Shown in pieces: positions 14,975 through 25,508 of a stretch of 64,000 nucleotides of DNA. Under the pieces are notes generated by a model. The model saw only the letters and a list, made by a program, of their open reading frames with translations. It did no database searches and had not been told where the DNA came from. The position numbers were made by a program, and so were the translations under genes. Source of the DNA: Brugia malayi (Eukaryota; Nematoda; Chromadorea; Rhabditida; Onchocercidae); contig NW_025062478.1 in the NCBI RefSeq assembly GCF_000002995.4, positions 10,598,001-10,662,000 of the forward strand, written 5' to 3'. Numbering within the stretch: the stretch's first letter is position 1; the number at the start of each line of letters is the position of its first letter.

Positions 14975-15255
14975 AGGTTTATGGTAATATCAGAGAATTT
15001 GGCAATTTTATTAGATTAACTTTAAGGTTATTTCAAGGAATTTGACGATTCTATGGATTGACTTTAAGGTAATATTAACGTATTTGACAGTTCTATTGAT
15101 TAACTTTAAGGTTATTTCAAGGAATTTGAGTCTATGGATTGACTTTAAGGTAATATTAGCGTATTTGACAATTCTATTGATTAACTTTAAGGTAATATCA
15201 AGAAATTTGACAATTCTATTGATTAAGTTAAAAGTAATATCAGGAAATTTGGCGA
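14975..15255. repeat. 42-bp imperfect tandem repeat, about 6.5 copies
   Basis: The unit contains TTTAAGGTAATATCA, then AGGAATTTGAC, then AATTCTATTGATTAAC. Copies differ by a few substitutions and one is shortened. Because 42 is a multiple of three, the plus strand stays open and encodes a 14-residue repeat with a FKVI core. Nothing else suggests a real protein. A related motif (GGATA-TCTGCA) just after the array recurs near 15408. Confidence 0.85.
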
Positions 15256-17762
15256 TTCTACCTGGATATTCTGCAGTTATAATTATGATTATCAGTAGTT
15301 TTCAACTTGTGTCACATAATTAACGATGGTGGGCAAATATGAAATGGCCTCCCAAAAAAAAAAAGATTATTCCAAATTAATTTCTCCCCTATATCATAGG
15401 TTTACCCGGGATACTCTGCAATTATTATTATCTGATGATAATGATTACATAATATATATGATAAATTATTACATACATCTGCTATTAATTCTATTACAAA
15501 ATTAATTCTCTCTTCTCTTCTTGTCATTTCATCACATATAGTTATCAAACAATTCAATAAAGAATTAGCGAACATCAGTGATGTCATATGATCAGTAATG
15601 ACATTAATTTAAAATTTAAAGTCTCATTAATTTGGGTAATAATTTGGGTAAAATGATATAAGCTAAGTAATGAAAGGATTAAAAATCGTAAATAATGAAG
15701 AAATATTTGCCGACTAAAACAAAAGATTTTGATGTTGAAGGGCGATGGGATGTGCAGTAAATTGTTAGTTTATCAGAAGAGAAACGGATTTTCCAGAGAG
15801 TCTATAAAAGGATAAACAGCGGGAAGGTAAGAATTAAGAATGGGATTAACCGACATCTGGCGCAGACGTCATTGTGTGCGCAAATCGCAACTATGATAAT
15901 GCCTTCAGTTCAGTATACCGTAACAAGGATATAGTATATCATGGCAATTTCTAATTAGCATATGTCATCAATGGAAAAGAAAGATGAATGATGATAGTTT
16001 CATTTTAAAAATATTTTATTTAATCATATAGCTTCCGCAATTGAAACCATACAATTATCACTATTTATCATTTGATTTATCTTATTTAAGAGATAAACTT
16101 TATTACTTTTAGCTTCTTCGCAGTTTCCAGTTTAATTTGTCGCATAAACTGTAAATTGTCGCATAAGTTATTTTTTAATATATTTATTAATTTCATTCTT
16201 ATAAATAGCATTTTAATAACAAAAACTTATTTTAATAATAATAATAATAATAATTTCATAAACATTCATTTCAATTCCAATTATGCAAAAAGTATATTTC
16301 AAAAATTTGTCTCTTTAATTAATTTTTAAAATTATTATATGAAGAAATGATTATTATTATTTTCTTTTTTTGAAACTTTATTAGCAAGCAAGGAAAGAGA
16401 ATGAAAGTATTGCGCAAACATTCATTTCAATTCTAATTTTTTAATTTTGAAAGAAAAAAAGAAATTGAAGAATTCTAGTATTATTTTCATTACTGCTCAT
16501 CCCATTATTTTCTTTCTTTCTCTTTTCTCTTTTTTTTTGAAAAAGCCATAAACCACCCGCTAAGCAGATAAACCCATATTACCACATGTTGTGCCACATA
16601 TATATATATATCGATCTACCCGCATATTATGCTTGAAATGAAAAATATAAGAAATTGGTTAAATTACCCGAAAGTTCTTTTCCCTTTTTCTCAGTCTTCC
16701 AATCTTATTCAACCATTAAAAAAAAAGAATAAAAAAGATGAAAAATGTGCATATCGATGAAAATCAAAAATTAATTCTGCCCAAAGTCTGAGTTAATAAA
16801 TAGATCAATGCTGAAGGTATTTTCTCATAATTTCAAAAATGAAACCATGAAAAAATTTCACCTTACAAATAAAATTTTAGCAATAAAACAAAGGAGTGTG
16901 AGAAATAATATCAATTTTTTAAGATACAAAGAAGAATAACGAAAAATCAAGAGATATAAAACTTAGGATAAATGGATAATTCTCAGAGACATCAAAATAT
17001 GGCTTAAAGAATTGTAAATTCGTAATAATCGGATCATCTCACAGTTGAGTCTACGTCCTAATACTTCATAATAAGATATTTACTTATGTATCGCTGAAAT
17101 ATTCAGAATTATACGATTTGTATTTAGCAGCAATGAAATGATCCGCAGATAGATGCTTTGGCGCCTTTGGTGCTGTTTATTTATTTAAGAGTGAAAGTTG
17201 GAAACATTTAAGTGTTTGAGCGGTGTGAGTTAAATTATCGGGAACACAAATTTTCCCTAACTTTTTGATAGTATATCAATATGAAAACTGTTCATTTGTT
17301 ATTCGAATAACACAGATTAAACAAATTATTTATTTAATAAAATATTGGAATACTGATAGAGATAAAACATGCAATAATTTATTTGATTATACAGTAACGC
17401 ATGAAGATAAGAATGAAAGTAGAATATTTCGAAAAAACGATCAATTGCTTTTGTAATGAAATAACATAAAACAATTGAAGAAGGGAACGTCTGACAAAAA
17501 AAACTATTAAATTCATTATCAAGAAAATATCCATGAATGAAAAGCTGAAGATGTAAAAATTCAAGTTAATTTGAATGAAGGATTTTTCGTCTGAAAGAAA
17601 CTGACAGACTTGTAAATGAAAGGGATGAATAGCAATTGCAGCTAACGGAAAGAATTGTTGCGGTTTATACGAACGGATGAGTGAGTGAATTCAAAATTCA
17701 TTCATGAAACATTTCCTCTTTTTAATATGTACAGTGAAAATATACAAAGTGGCGTAAGAATT

Positions 17763-18484
17763 TCACTGCCCTGTACCGTTTGACGCCGATTTCTCACTTG
17801 CTTCCGGTTCCTTTGGAGATGCTCGAATAGGAATGTTTCGTGCTGCAGGTAAACCGATCATTGTTTTGGTGGCGCAGATTGTCAGCACTCCTTTATCGGA
17901 CAAATGCGATTCGATAGTGTCAGTTTGCACTTCTTCTGGCATGACGTATTTTCGAACGAAGTGACGTTCAATACTGCCATGTCCTGATTGATCGTTACGT
18001 TCCTTGTGATGACCCTCAATACTTAGTTCACGATCTCGAACCGATACCGAAAGTTCCTTCGGATGGAAATGAGAAACATCAACTTGAATTGCAAACTTAT
18101 CCTTTTCATTTATTACCTGAAATTTACAATTCAAACATTTAAAATATTGAATGAATGAAAACAAAAAAGGACGAATGATGAGATTTTGTACAGCCATGAA
18201 GACATTTTCATAACATTTTTAGGCTAATACCAATAATTAAAATCAATTCAATTAAAATCAATGTATGATAATTTCAAATCTAAAAATAGCAAATGCTTAT
18301 TTACCTCTCCGAGCGCATTTCCGATATTGCATTCGTTCAGTACTGGTTGGTTTAGCCAATATGGCGCAACACTTTGCAGTGGTCGATAACGGTCATCGAA
18401 TGTATTATCAAGAAGATTCACTATGAAACGTTCCATCGGTGAAGTATAGAAGTAATCTCGAGGATTATAACGGAAAACTGACAT
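17763..18484 (-). CDS. Small heat-shock protein (alpha-crystallin/Hsp20 family), left copy
   Basis: ATP-independent chaperone that holds unfolding proteins as oligomers. Two exons on the minus strand, 18484-18305 and 18116-17763, with a 188-bp intron in phase 0 (GAG^GTAAAT ... TTTCAG). The product is 177 residues. Residues 1-60 form a Phe/Tyr-rich N-terminal arm. The alpha-crystallin domain (about 62-145) shows VDVSHFHPKELSV at 72-84, FVRKYVMP at 113-120 and the DKGVLTI signature at 134-140. A C-terminal IPI motif (155-157) fits the groove-binding I-x-I contact of the family. A Ser/Glu-rich tail follows. From memory it is very close to the Onchocerca OV25 group. A polyadenylation signal (AATAAA on this strand) lies at 17378-17383. 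The protein is identical to the right-arm copy. Confidence 0.96.
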
Positions 18485-18949
18485 CGTAACACTTACTGAA
18501 TTATCGACAGATTCTTCTAAACGGAAAAATATTTGAAGAAATTACAACCAAAATTTAAAAAGTTTCCGAAGAAATCGAAACTGCGTAACTATTCTGACAG
18601 TATTGTTTAGGTTTAGACCTTGTTGGAAGTCTTATCTAATAAAAAGAAAGAGAAATCAGAATGCTATCATCCCAAGGCTTACTACCAAAGAAACATATAA
18701 CCTTAGGCCCATTTCAAATGATTACTCAAAATTCAAAAGATTCCTTTTTTACTGAAAAGAAATTTGATTAGAAAAATTGAAAATAATTAACGGAGAAGGA
18801 AACGAGAGGGAACTACTGTCAGATGGACTATTCACCGGTTATTGAATTGGGCAACAACGGTTAGATAGAAAGGGATGTGCCGGATAACTCCCTGACTGGA
18901 TCCGGTCGATAACAAAATAGCATTGGTCAGTGCATCCATCGCAGTCTCT

Positions 18950-19294
18950 CTTATATAGTCTTTCAATCGGAATTTTCCAGCAATTTCTAGCACTGATGCA
19001 AAATGGCGCTCTGTTCCGTATTGATTGAATCTGTTGTGTTCACCCGTTGCTGCTGAAGGCCAAAGATTATTCTGGAACTCTCGAGAACACTTTGTTTTTT
19101 CATTCCGTCTTGCTTGCACTTATCAGCGTGGGAATTTCAAACTTTTAATGCAAAAATAAGAAAATATGGGAAAAATCACATTGGCTAAGGTCATGCGATG
19201 ATGATTAAGGTCAAAAAGATTTTGTCGTATTGAAAGGGAAGATTTGCTTATCTTTGATAATGCAGTATAGATCATAGATCATTCCGGAACTTTC
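18950..19294 (-). promoter_or_regulatory. Heat-shock promoter of left sHSP copy
   Basis: Mirror of the right-arm promoter. Heat-shock elements built of alternating GAA/TTC blocks lie at 19282-19294 (three perfect units) and 19070-19087 (four units, one imperfect). A GAAaaTTC pair lies at 18970-18977 and a TATATAAG box at 18950-18957. The box is about 470 bp from the ATG, so a 5' leader intron or trans-splicing is likely; a TTTAG acceptor sits about 30 bp before the ATG. Confidence 0.7.
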
Positions 19295-19457
19295 TTGAAT
19301 GCCTTGTCTTTTCACTCTTTTTGCACTTATCGACAAAAAACAAAAGGGAAAGAAGAAACGAAATGAAAAAAAAAAACAAAAAAAAAAGCAAAACAAAACG
19401 AAAACTTTTTGTGATTATACTGAAATTAGTATAAACACTTTAAAGTTTTAATGTAAA

Positions 19458-20139
19458 TCTTTTGTGCTTATGCTGCAGTTATGGATGGAAACTTTCAAGT
19501 TGTAATGCAAAGACAAAAAGAAACTAAAAATTAAGAAAAAATGAAATCTTAGAAAAGTTGAAAACATTTGTCCATTCTATAATGTATTATGTTGCCGAAC
19601 AGAAATTATAAAGTCTTAAATTCTTAGTTAATGAAAAAATCACATCGATATTGTGAAGACTAATAACTTAAAACATATTTCGGAAATAAAAATAAATTAT
19701 ATTCCGAAAATAATGAAGAGAGAAAAAGTTTGTTATTTTTACACTTTAATATCTCATCTCGAACATCAATTTCAATTTTGTGGCAAATTTAAAGTTAATT
19801 TGTTGGAAAATGCAATCATATCTGACAAAGATTAAATGCTAACTTTTATAATAATGATGAATTTAAAACTTATGGAAAATTATGACCAATATGATTTAGT
19901 ATTATAACTGGCCTATTTTATACATGAGTCTAATTTATAAATGAAAAGTTTTCCATTTTTGTACTTAGAAATTTGCACTTTAAAACTTTTCTCCATAAAT
20001 TGCAAAACTGGCCATTTCAAATCAAAAATGATATAATTGCTATCTTTTGCATCTCAGTTCAAGTGGTTAATTAGATATTAATATTCATTTCCAGAAGTAA
20101 GCAAATGTTTTCTCCATTACAGCAAAATCTTTTCATTTT
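19458..20139. other. Unique spacer at centre of inverted repeat
   Basis: About 680 bp between the arms, AT-rich and not mirrored apart from decayed similarity at its margins. No supported gene. It separates the two divergent promoters. Confidence 0.7.
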
Positions 20140-20302
20140 TACATTAAAACTTTAAAGTGTTTATACTAATTTCAGTATAATCACAAAAAGTTTTCGTTTT
20201 GTTTTGCTTTTTTTTTTGTTTTTTTTTTTTCATTTCGTTTCTTCTTTCCCTTTTGTTTTTTTGTCGATAAGTGCAAAAAGAGTGAAAAGACAAGGCATTC
20301 AA

Positions 20303-20647
20303 GAAAGTTCCGGAATGATCTATGATCTATACTGCATTATCAAAGATAAGCAAATCTTTCTTTTCAATACGACAAAATCTTTTTGACCTTAATCATCATC
20401 GCATGACCTTAGCCAATGTGATTTTTCCCATATTTTCTTATTTTTGCATTAAAAGTTTGAAATTCCCACGCTGATAAGTGCAAGCAAGACGGAATGAAAA
20501 AACAAAGTGTTCTCGAGAGTTCCAGAATAATCTTTGGCCTTCAGCAGCAACGGGTGAACACAACAGATTCAATCAATACGGAACAGAGCGCCATTTTGCA
20601 TCAGTGCTAGAAATTGCTGGAAAATTCCGATTGAAAGACTATATAAG
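20303..20647 (+). promoter_or_regulatory. Heat-shock promoter of right sHSP copy
   Basis: GAAagTTCcgGAA at 20303-20315 is a perfect three-unit heat-shock element. TTCtcGAGagTTCcaGAA at 20510-20527 is a four-unit element with one mismatch. GAAaaTTC at 20620-20627 lies 12 bp before TATATAAG at 20640-20647. HSE clusters just upstream of a TATA box are the known layout of nematode hsp-16-type promoters. A TTCCGTTTAG acceptor at 21071-21080, before the ATG at 21113, could serve a leader intron or spliced-leader addition. Confidence 0.72.
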
Positions 20648-21112
20648 AGAGACTGCGATGGATGCACTGACCAATGCTATTTTGTTATCGACCGGATCCA
20701 GTCAGGGAGTTATCCGGCACATCCCTTTCTATCTAACCGTTGTTGCCCAATTCAATAACCGGTGAATAGTCCATCTGACAGTAGTTCCCTCTCGTTTCCT
20801 TCTCCGTTAATTATTTTCAATTTTTCTAATCAAATTTCTTTTCAGTAAAAAAGGAATCTTTTGAATTTTGAGTAATCATTTGAAATGGGCCTAAGGTTAT
20901 ATGTTTCTTTGGTAGTAAGCCTTGGGATGATAGCATTCTGATTTCTCTTTCTTTTTATTAGATAAGACTTCCAACAAGGTCTAAACCTAAACAATACTGT
21001 CAGAATAGTTACGCAGTTTCGATTTCTTCGGAAACTTTTTAAATTTTGGTTGTAATTTCTTCAAATATTTTTCCGTTTAGAAGAATCTGTCGATAATTCA
21101 GTAAGTGTTACG

Positions 21113-21834
21113 ATGTCAGTTTTCCGTTATAATCCTCGAGATTACTTCTATACTTCACCGATGGAACGTTTCATAGTGAATCTTCTTGATAATACATTCG
21201 ATGACCGTTATCGACCACTGCAAAGTGTTGCGCCATATTGGCTAAACCAACCAGTACTGAACGAATGCAATATCGGAAATGCGCTCGGAGAGGTAAATAA
21301 GCATTTGCTATTTTTAGATTTGAAATTATCATACATTGATTTTAATTGAATTGATTTTAATTATTGGTATTAGCCTAAAAATGTTATGAAAATGTCTTCA
21401 TGGCTGTACAAAATCTCATCATTCGTCCTTTTTTGTTTTCATTCATTCAATATTTTAAATGTTTGAATTGTAAATTTCAGGTAATAAATGAAAAGGATAA
21501 GTTTGCAATTCAAGTTGATGTTTCTCATTTCCATCCGAAGGAACTTTCGGTATCGGTTCGAGATCGTGAACTAAGTATTGAGGGTCATCACAAGGAACGT
21601 AACGATCAATCAGGACATGGCAGTATTGAACGTCACTTCGTTCGAAAATACGTCATGCCAGAAGAAGTGCAAACTGACACTATCGAATCGCATTTGTCCG
21701 ATAAAGGAGTGCTGACAATCTGCGCCACCAAAACAATGATCGGTTTACCTGCAGCACGAAACATTCCTATTCGAGCATCTCCAAAGGAACCGGAAGCAAG
21801 TGAGAAATCGGCGTCAAACGGTACAGGGCAGTGA
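21113..21834 (+). CDS. Small heat-shock protein (alpha-crystallin/Hsp20 family), right copy
   Basis: Second copy of the 177-residue chaperone, identical in protein sequence to the left copy. Exons are 21113-21292 and 21481-21834, joined in phase 0 across a 188-bp intron (GAG^GTAAAT ... TTTCAG). Same layout: N-terminal arm 1-60, alpha-crystallin domain about 62-145 with FVRKYVMP and DKGVLTI, IPI motif at 155-157, and a hydrophilic tail. The ATG was chosen because it is the first in frame after the TTTAG acceptor at 21080 and gives the family's usual N-terminus. A polyadenylation signal AATAAA lies at 22214-22219. Transcription runs away from the centre, opposite to the left copy. Co-induction by heat is inferred from the shared HSEs. 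Confidence 0.96.
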
Positions 21835-22639
21835 AATTCTTACGCCACTTTGTATATTTTCACTGTACATATTAAAAAGAGGAAATGTTTCATGAATGAA
21901 TTTTGAATTCACTCACTCATCCGTTCGTATAAACCGCAACAATTCTTTCCGTTAGCTGCAATTGCTATTCATCCCTTTCATTTACAAGTCTGTCAGTTTC
22001 TTTCAGACGAAAAATCCTTCATTCAAATTAACTTGAATTTTTACATCTTCAGCTTTTCATTCATGGATATTTTCTTGATAATGAATTTAATAGTTTTTTT
22101 TGTCAGACGTTCCCTTCTTCAATTGTTTTATGTTATTTCATTACAAAAGCAATTGATCGTTTTTTCGAAATATTCTACTTTCATTCTTATCTTCATGCGT
22201 TACTGTATAATCAAATAAATTATTGCATGTTTTATCTCTATCAGTATTCCAATATTTTATTAAATAAATAATTTGTTTAATCTGTGTTATTCGAATAACA
22301 AATGAACAGTTTTCATATTGATATACTACCAAAAAGTTAGGGAAAATTTGTGTTCCCGATAATTTAACTTATATCGCTCAAACCCACAACTTTTGTATTT
22401 GATCAGCCAGAATGATGCGTTCTGTTATGTTTTCAGACTTTTACAAGATCTCTGGTAAAATGATTAATCCTTTAAATATATTTTTATGACGAACGGATAT
22501 TTAGAAACTTAAATGTTTCCAATTTTTACTCTTAAGCTAAAACCGGAAAAAAAACTAGACCCACTGTCGGATGCATTTTAGCAATTTATTAAAATTGGTA
22601 TGTTGCAAAGCAACCTTTTAAATAATATTTAGGATTCTG

Positions 22640-24416
22640 TTCAAACGAAAATAAAGATTGCTTCGATGAAAAGGATCAAAAGATCGAAGATAAAGGAAAA
22701 GAGTTGTTTACTAAGCATCGTGGATGAGAAGGGCTTTTCATGTTGCATGCAATAGGTTAAATAGAGACTTGGAGGAATTTAGAATAAAGTAATGGGTCAA
22801 TCTAACAGAAAATATTCAATTATACTAGTAGCATTCCGATGATTGCAGAAGATTATGTAAAGCTCTGAAAGCAATTAATGGACCACAAACAAGGTTCAGA
22901 GTAGATCTCACCTGAGTAAGTTAGCTTTGAATTGTTTACTTAGTGTAAGTGTGCAAGTGCTTTCAATTTTATCAGTGATATGAAATTTTTATTAGTAAAT
23001 CAATCATCTGAACACTTTCTATCTTCCACCATTGCTACGTCACATCATGCAGTAATCGATGAAAACTGAAAAGACTTCGGACTTAATGAAATTCCATCCG
23101 AAATGTAGAAGAATGAAGGCTAAGCAGTGTGAACTACTATAAATCTCTGTGATTCACTTATCATTACTGTATAAGAAAAAAGTAGAAAAGTTATATCACT
23201 CAAACTGAGATATTACTTTGTTATTTATTGCTTTCTTGCACGAATACTTTTGAATAGATTAATGGCAAAAGAGCTATTTGAAAGATTTTTGATCTATGAA
23301 AAGCATTACAGACTCTCAAAGAGCTAAAAGAAAAGTTTAAGGAAGAGAATAAAGCATTCGTTGTTCTCAACTAAATCATTTGATGCGGTGAGCGGAATAG
23401 GATTGCGGTAGAAACATTCATTGCTTCCAACTAAATCATTTGATACGGTGAGCGGCTAAATCATTTGTTGCGGTGAGCGGAATAGGATTGCGGTAGATCT
23501 TGAAACGATGCGCTTTTTTCAGTGTTCCTCAAAATGATCATTCTGTTATATGAAGAAAGCTCAAGTTCAAGTTAGATAAAGCGGAATCCTTCAGTGACGT
23601 GGTATAACGGTTGCGTCTTTCTATTTATAAAATGCTTCAAAAGCCAATTGAAGTAAATAACATTTACATTGATCGGAATCTAATCAATTTCAGATGACTT
23701 AAAGCCTACACTAAACTCGAAGCTTAATTTTTTCTAGCAATTTTTGGACTGATTGATCGGCACAGTAAGTATATCGAAGCTTAAGTTAGTCCAGCAATTC
23801 AATTATCTGTAAAACATCATTTTCCCGAACACTATGACTCACAAAGAAGTAGGTATAAAATTATTAAAAGCATACAGAACATTTGGAAGTAATAAGTAAT
23901 TGAATAAAATTATTGTTACTGTTTACTCTTTTATGATCAACTGGATCATGGGTTATCAGCTGTTATCACATTTCTATCAGTGTTACTTCCCTAAAGACTC
24001 ATAGCTGGACAGGACATGTGACCAGAATGGATGATTATAGCTTTTTGCTAAGATCGCGCTTTATGGTGAACTGGGCCATCTGTTGAAGAGCCTCAAAGGA
24101 GCTAGGATTTCCTAAATTAATCCCTCAGCTATGACAAGCATCAGTGATTCATTCTGGCTTCAAATTAGAAGACATGCGATATGTCATCCATAATGTTGCT
24201 AGCATCTTCGAGAATTAGTCTCGAGAAAATGTCTAGCTTTCCACTGTGTCTGTTTACAATCAGACCTCTCTTCAGATTAGTCTTTTCAGCTGCTAAAGCA
24301 TTTGCATCAAGCGTGTAGCTCCTCTTTATAGATTTTCAATCGCAAATTTTCAACCTAACCTATCATTATCTTTTTTATTCCTTCAACTCATTTCATTTTA
24401 TATTTATTTACCTATC

Positions 24417-24448
<32 letters not shown>
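22640..24448 (+). mobile_element. Decayed non-LTR retrotransposon (RT pseudogene)
   Basis: Plus-strand remnants occur in the order expected of a non-LTR (LINE) polymerase, broken by stops and frameshifts. KALKAINGP (about 22859-22888) matches the linker before the RT. ELKEKFKEENKAFVVLN (about 23320-23370), then KSFDAVSGIGLR and ILKR, resembles the RT motif-A region, where a catalytic Asp is expected in the family. LKMIILLYEE and NGCVFLF (about 23530-23625) fit later RT blocks. WTGHVTRMDD (24006-24035), then KIALYGELG in another frame, fits the C-terminal tail typical of these elements. A poly-A run of about 29 at 24420-24448 fits a retroposed 3' end. The 5' part is missing or unrecognisable. 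The clade (RTE, CR1 or Jockey-like) cannot be settled by eye. The copy is dead. Confidence 0.75.
23352..23496 (+). repeat. Tandem duplication inside the RT remnant
   Basis: A segment ending in CTAAATCATTTGATGCGGTG then AGCGGAATAGGATTGCGGTAG occurs at 23371-23411 and 23456-23496. A shortened middle copy (23431-23455) lacks the last part. Preceding bases (CATTC-TTG-T-CAA) are shared by the first two copies, giving a unit of about 60 bp. It repeats the RT motif-A region and must postdate loss of coding function. Confidence 0.85.
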
Positions 24449-24457
<9 letters not shown>

Positions 24458-25508
24458 TTCAGTTAAAATGGAAAAAAAATTTTTATGCAAAATTTAACTC
24501 TCTATAAATTTATGCAAGATTTAACATTTTCTTTAGTAAATTGTCATGAAATTTCATATGTTTCTTGTTCCACTTCATTCTACTACGATTTAAAAATATC
24601 AATAAAATTTCTGCCATGTGATTGAAATTAGCCAATTTGAATATTCTGCTCAAAAAAAAAGTTAATCGATTATTCTGCTCAAAAAAAAAAAATGAGTTAA
24701 TCGATTTAATTACAAATAATTTGCTTAATTTGTATTTAATGATATTAACTATTGAATATAACACAATTTGAATGCATATTTCATTGATATGATTTGATGA
24801 AAAGATGGAAATAAGTACAATTTGATTGATTATCGATGTGAATATATTGATGGAAATTAGTATTTCTAGTTTTTATAATGCTAAACGATTAATATCAGAG
24901 ACATACTTATTGAAAGTAGATATTATCAATGTGATATGATATGATATGATATGATATAGTTTGATGTTTTTCCTTCATTTTTTATCAATTTTTTTTATGA
25001 TAACGTAGATCTTGAAATAATTTAGACACTAATTTGGCAGCGTTAATTCTTCTTGTAAAAATAAAAATTAATGAAAAAGTAAGTTGGAATTAAAATGAAT
25101 GAAACTTAACTCTTTCAGTTTTTCATACAGAAATATTAAAGATCTTATCTTTCAGCCATAGCCAAGTTAAGCCAAGTTATACAGCCAAGTTAAGGAATAA
25201 ATGTTGCAATAATTCTATTACAATGCTTTCTTCTTTCTTTCTAGTATTTCTTAAAAGTATAAAATAAAAAATAAATTGGAATTAAACTGAAATATTTGCA
25301 CATATATATATATTCAAAGTTCAATTTTTCCAACAATTTTTTTTTTTTTTCACTCTTCCATTCAATCACATTAATTATTACAAAACAAAATTTGATAATT
25401 GTTTTTGGCTTTGTTTTCAAATAAAAATTGACAATAATTTCTTCATTATTTGTTTTGCATAAAATTAAATTAAAGAATAATGATTTTATCAAAAAAAAAA
25501 AAAAAAAC
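24449..25508. other. Intergenic, AT-rich
   Basis: About 1 kb between the retroelement tail and the 3' end of the first ground-like gene. It contains a GATAT run (24931-24957), poly-A tracts and a short CCAAGTTA repeat (25159-25194). No gene seen. Confidence 0.6.

Larger units (their letters stand above)
1..17180. other. AT-rich gene desert with simple repeats
   Basis: About 17 kb dominated by poly-A/poly-T tracts, short A/T words and microsatellites. The open frames here are short, rich in Phe/Lys/Leu/Ile, and follow homopolymers rather than codons. No protein family was recognised. A few patches have more even base composition (about 680-865, 3100-3150, 6570-6740, 7860-7970, 15800-15960) and are listed separately. 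The rest holds nothing I can support. Confidence 0.7.
17190..22540. repeat. Large inverted repeat carrying twin sHSP genes
   Basis: The left arm (about 17190-19457) and right arm (about 20140-22540) are reverse complements. Over the genes every base x pairs with 39597-x: 17763 with 21834, 18484 with 21113, 18957 with 20640. Both coding regions give identical proteins. Differences appear only toward the edges: a 3-bp length change in an inner A/T tract, a single substitution near 17266/22331, and about 125 bp present only on the right near 22388-22510. The central 680 bp is not mirrored. Such near identity means a recent duplication, ongoing gene conversion, or an assembly artefact. Confidence 0.95.

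Noticed and set aside
20478..20765. 95-codon frame (and its mirror 18832-19119) upstream of each sHSP gene
   Set aside because: It overlaps two HSE clusters and the TATATAAG box of the sHSP promoter; its identity between copies is explained by the inverted repeat, and it shows no known domain.
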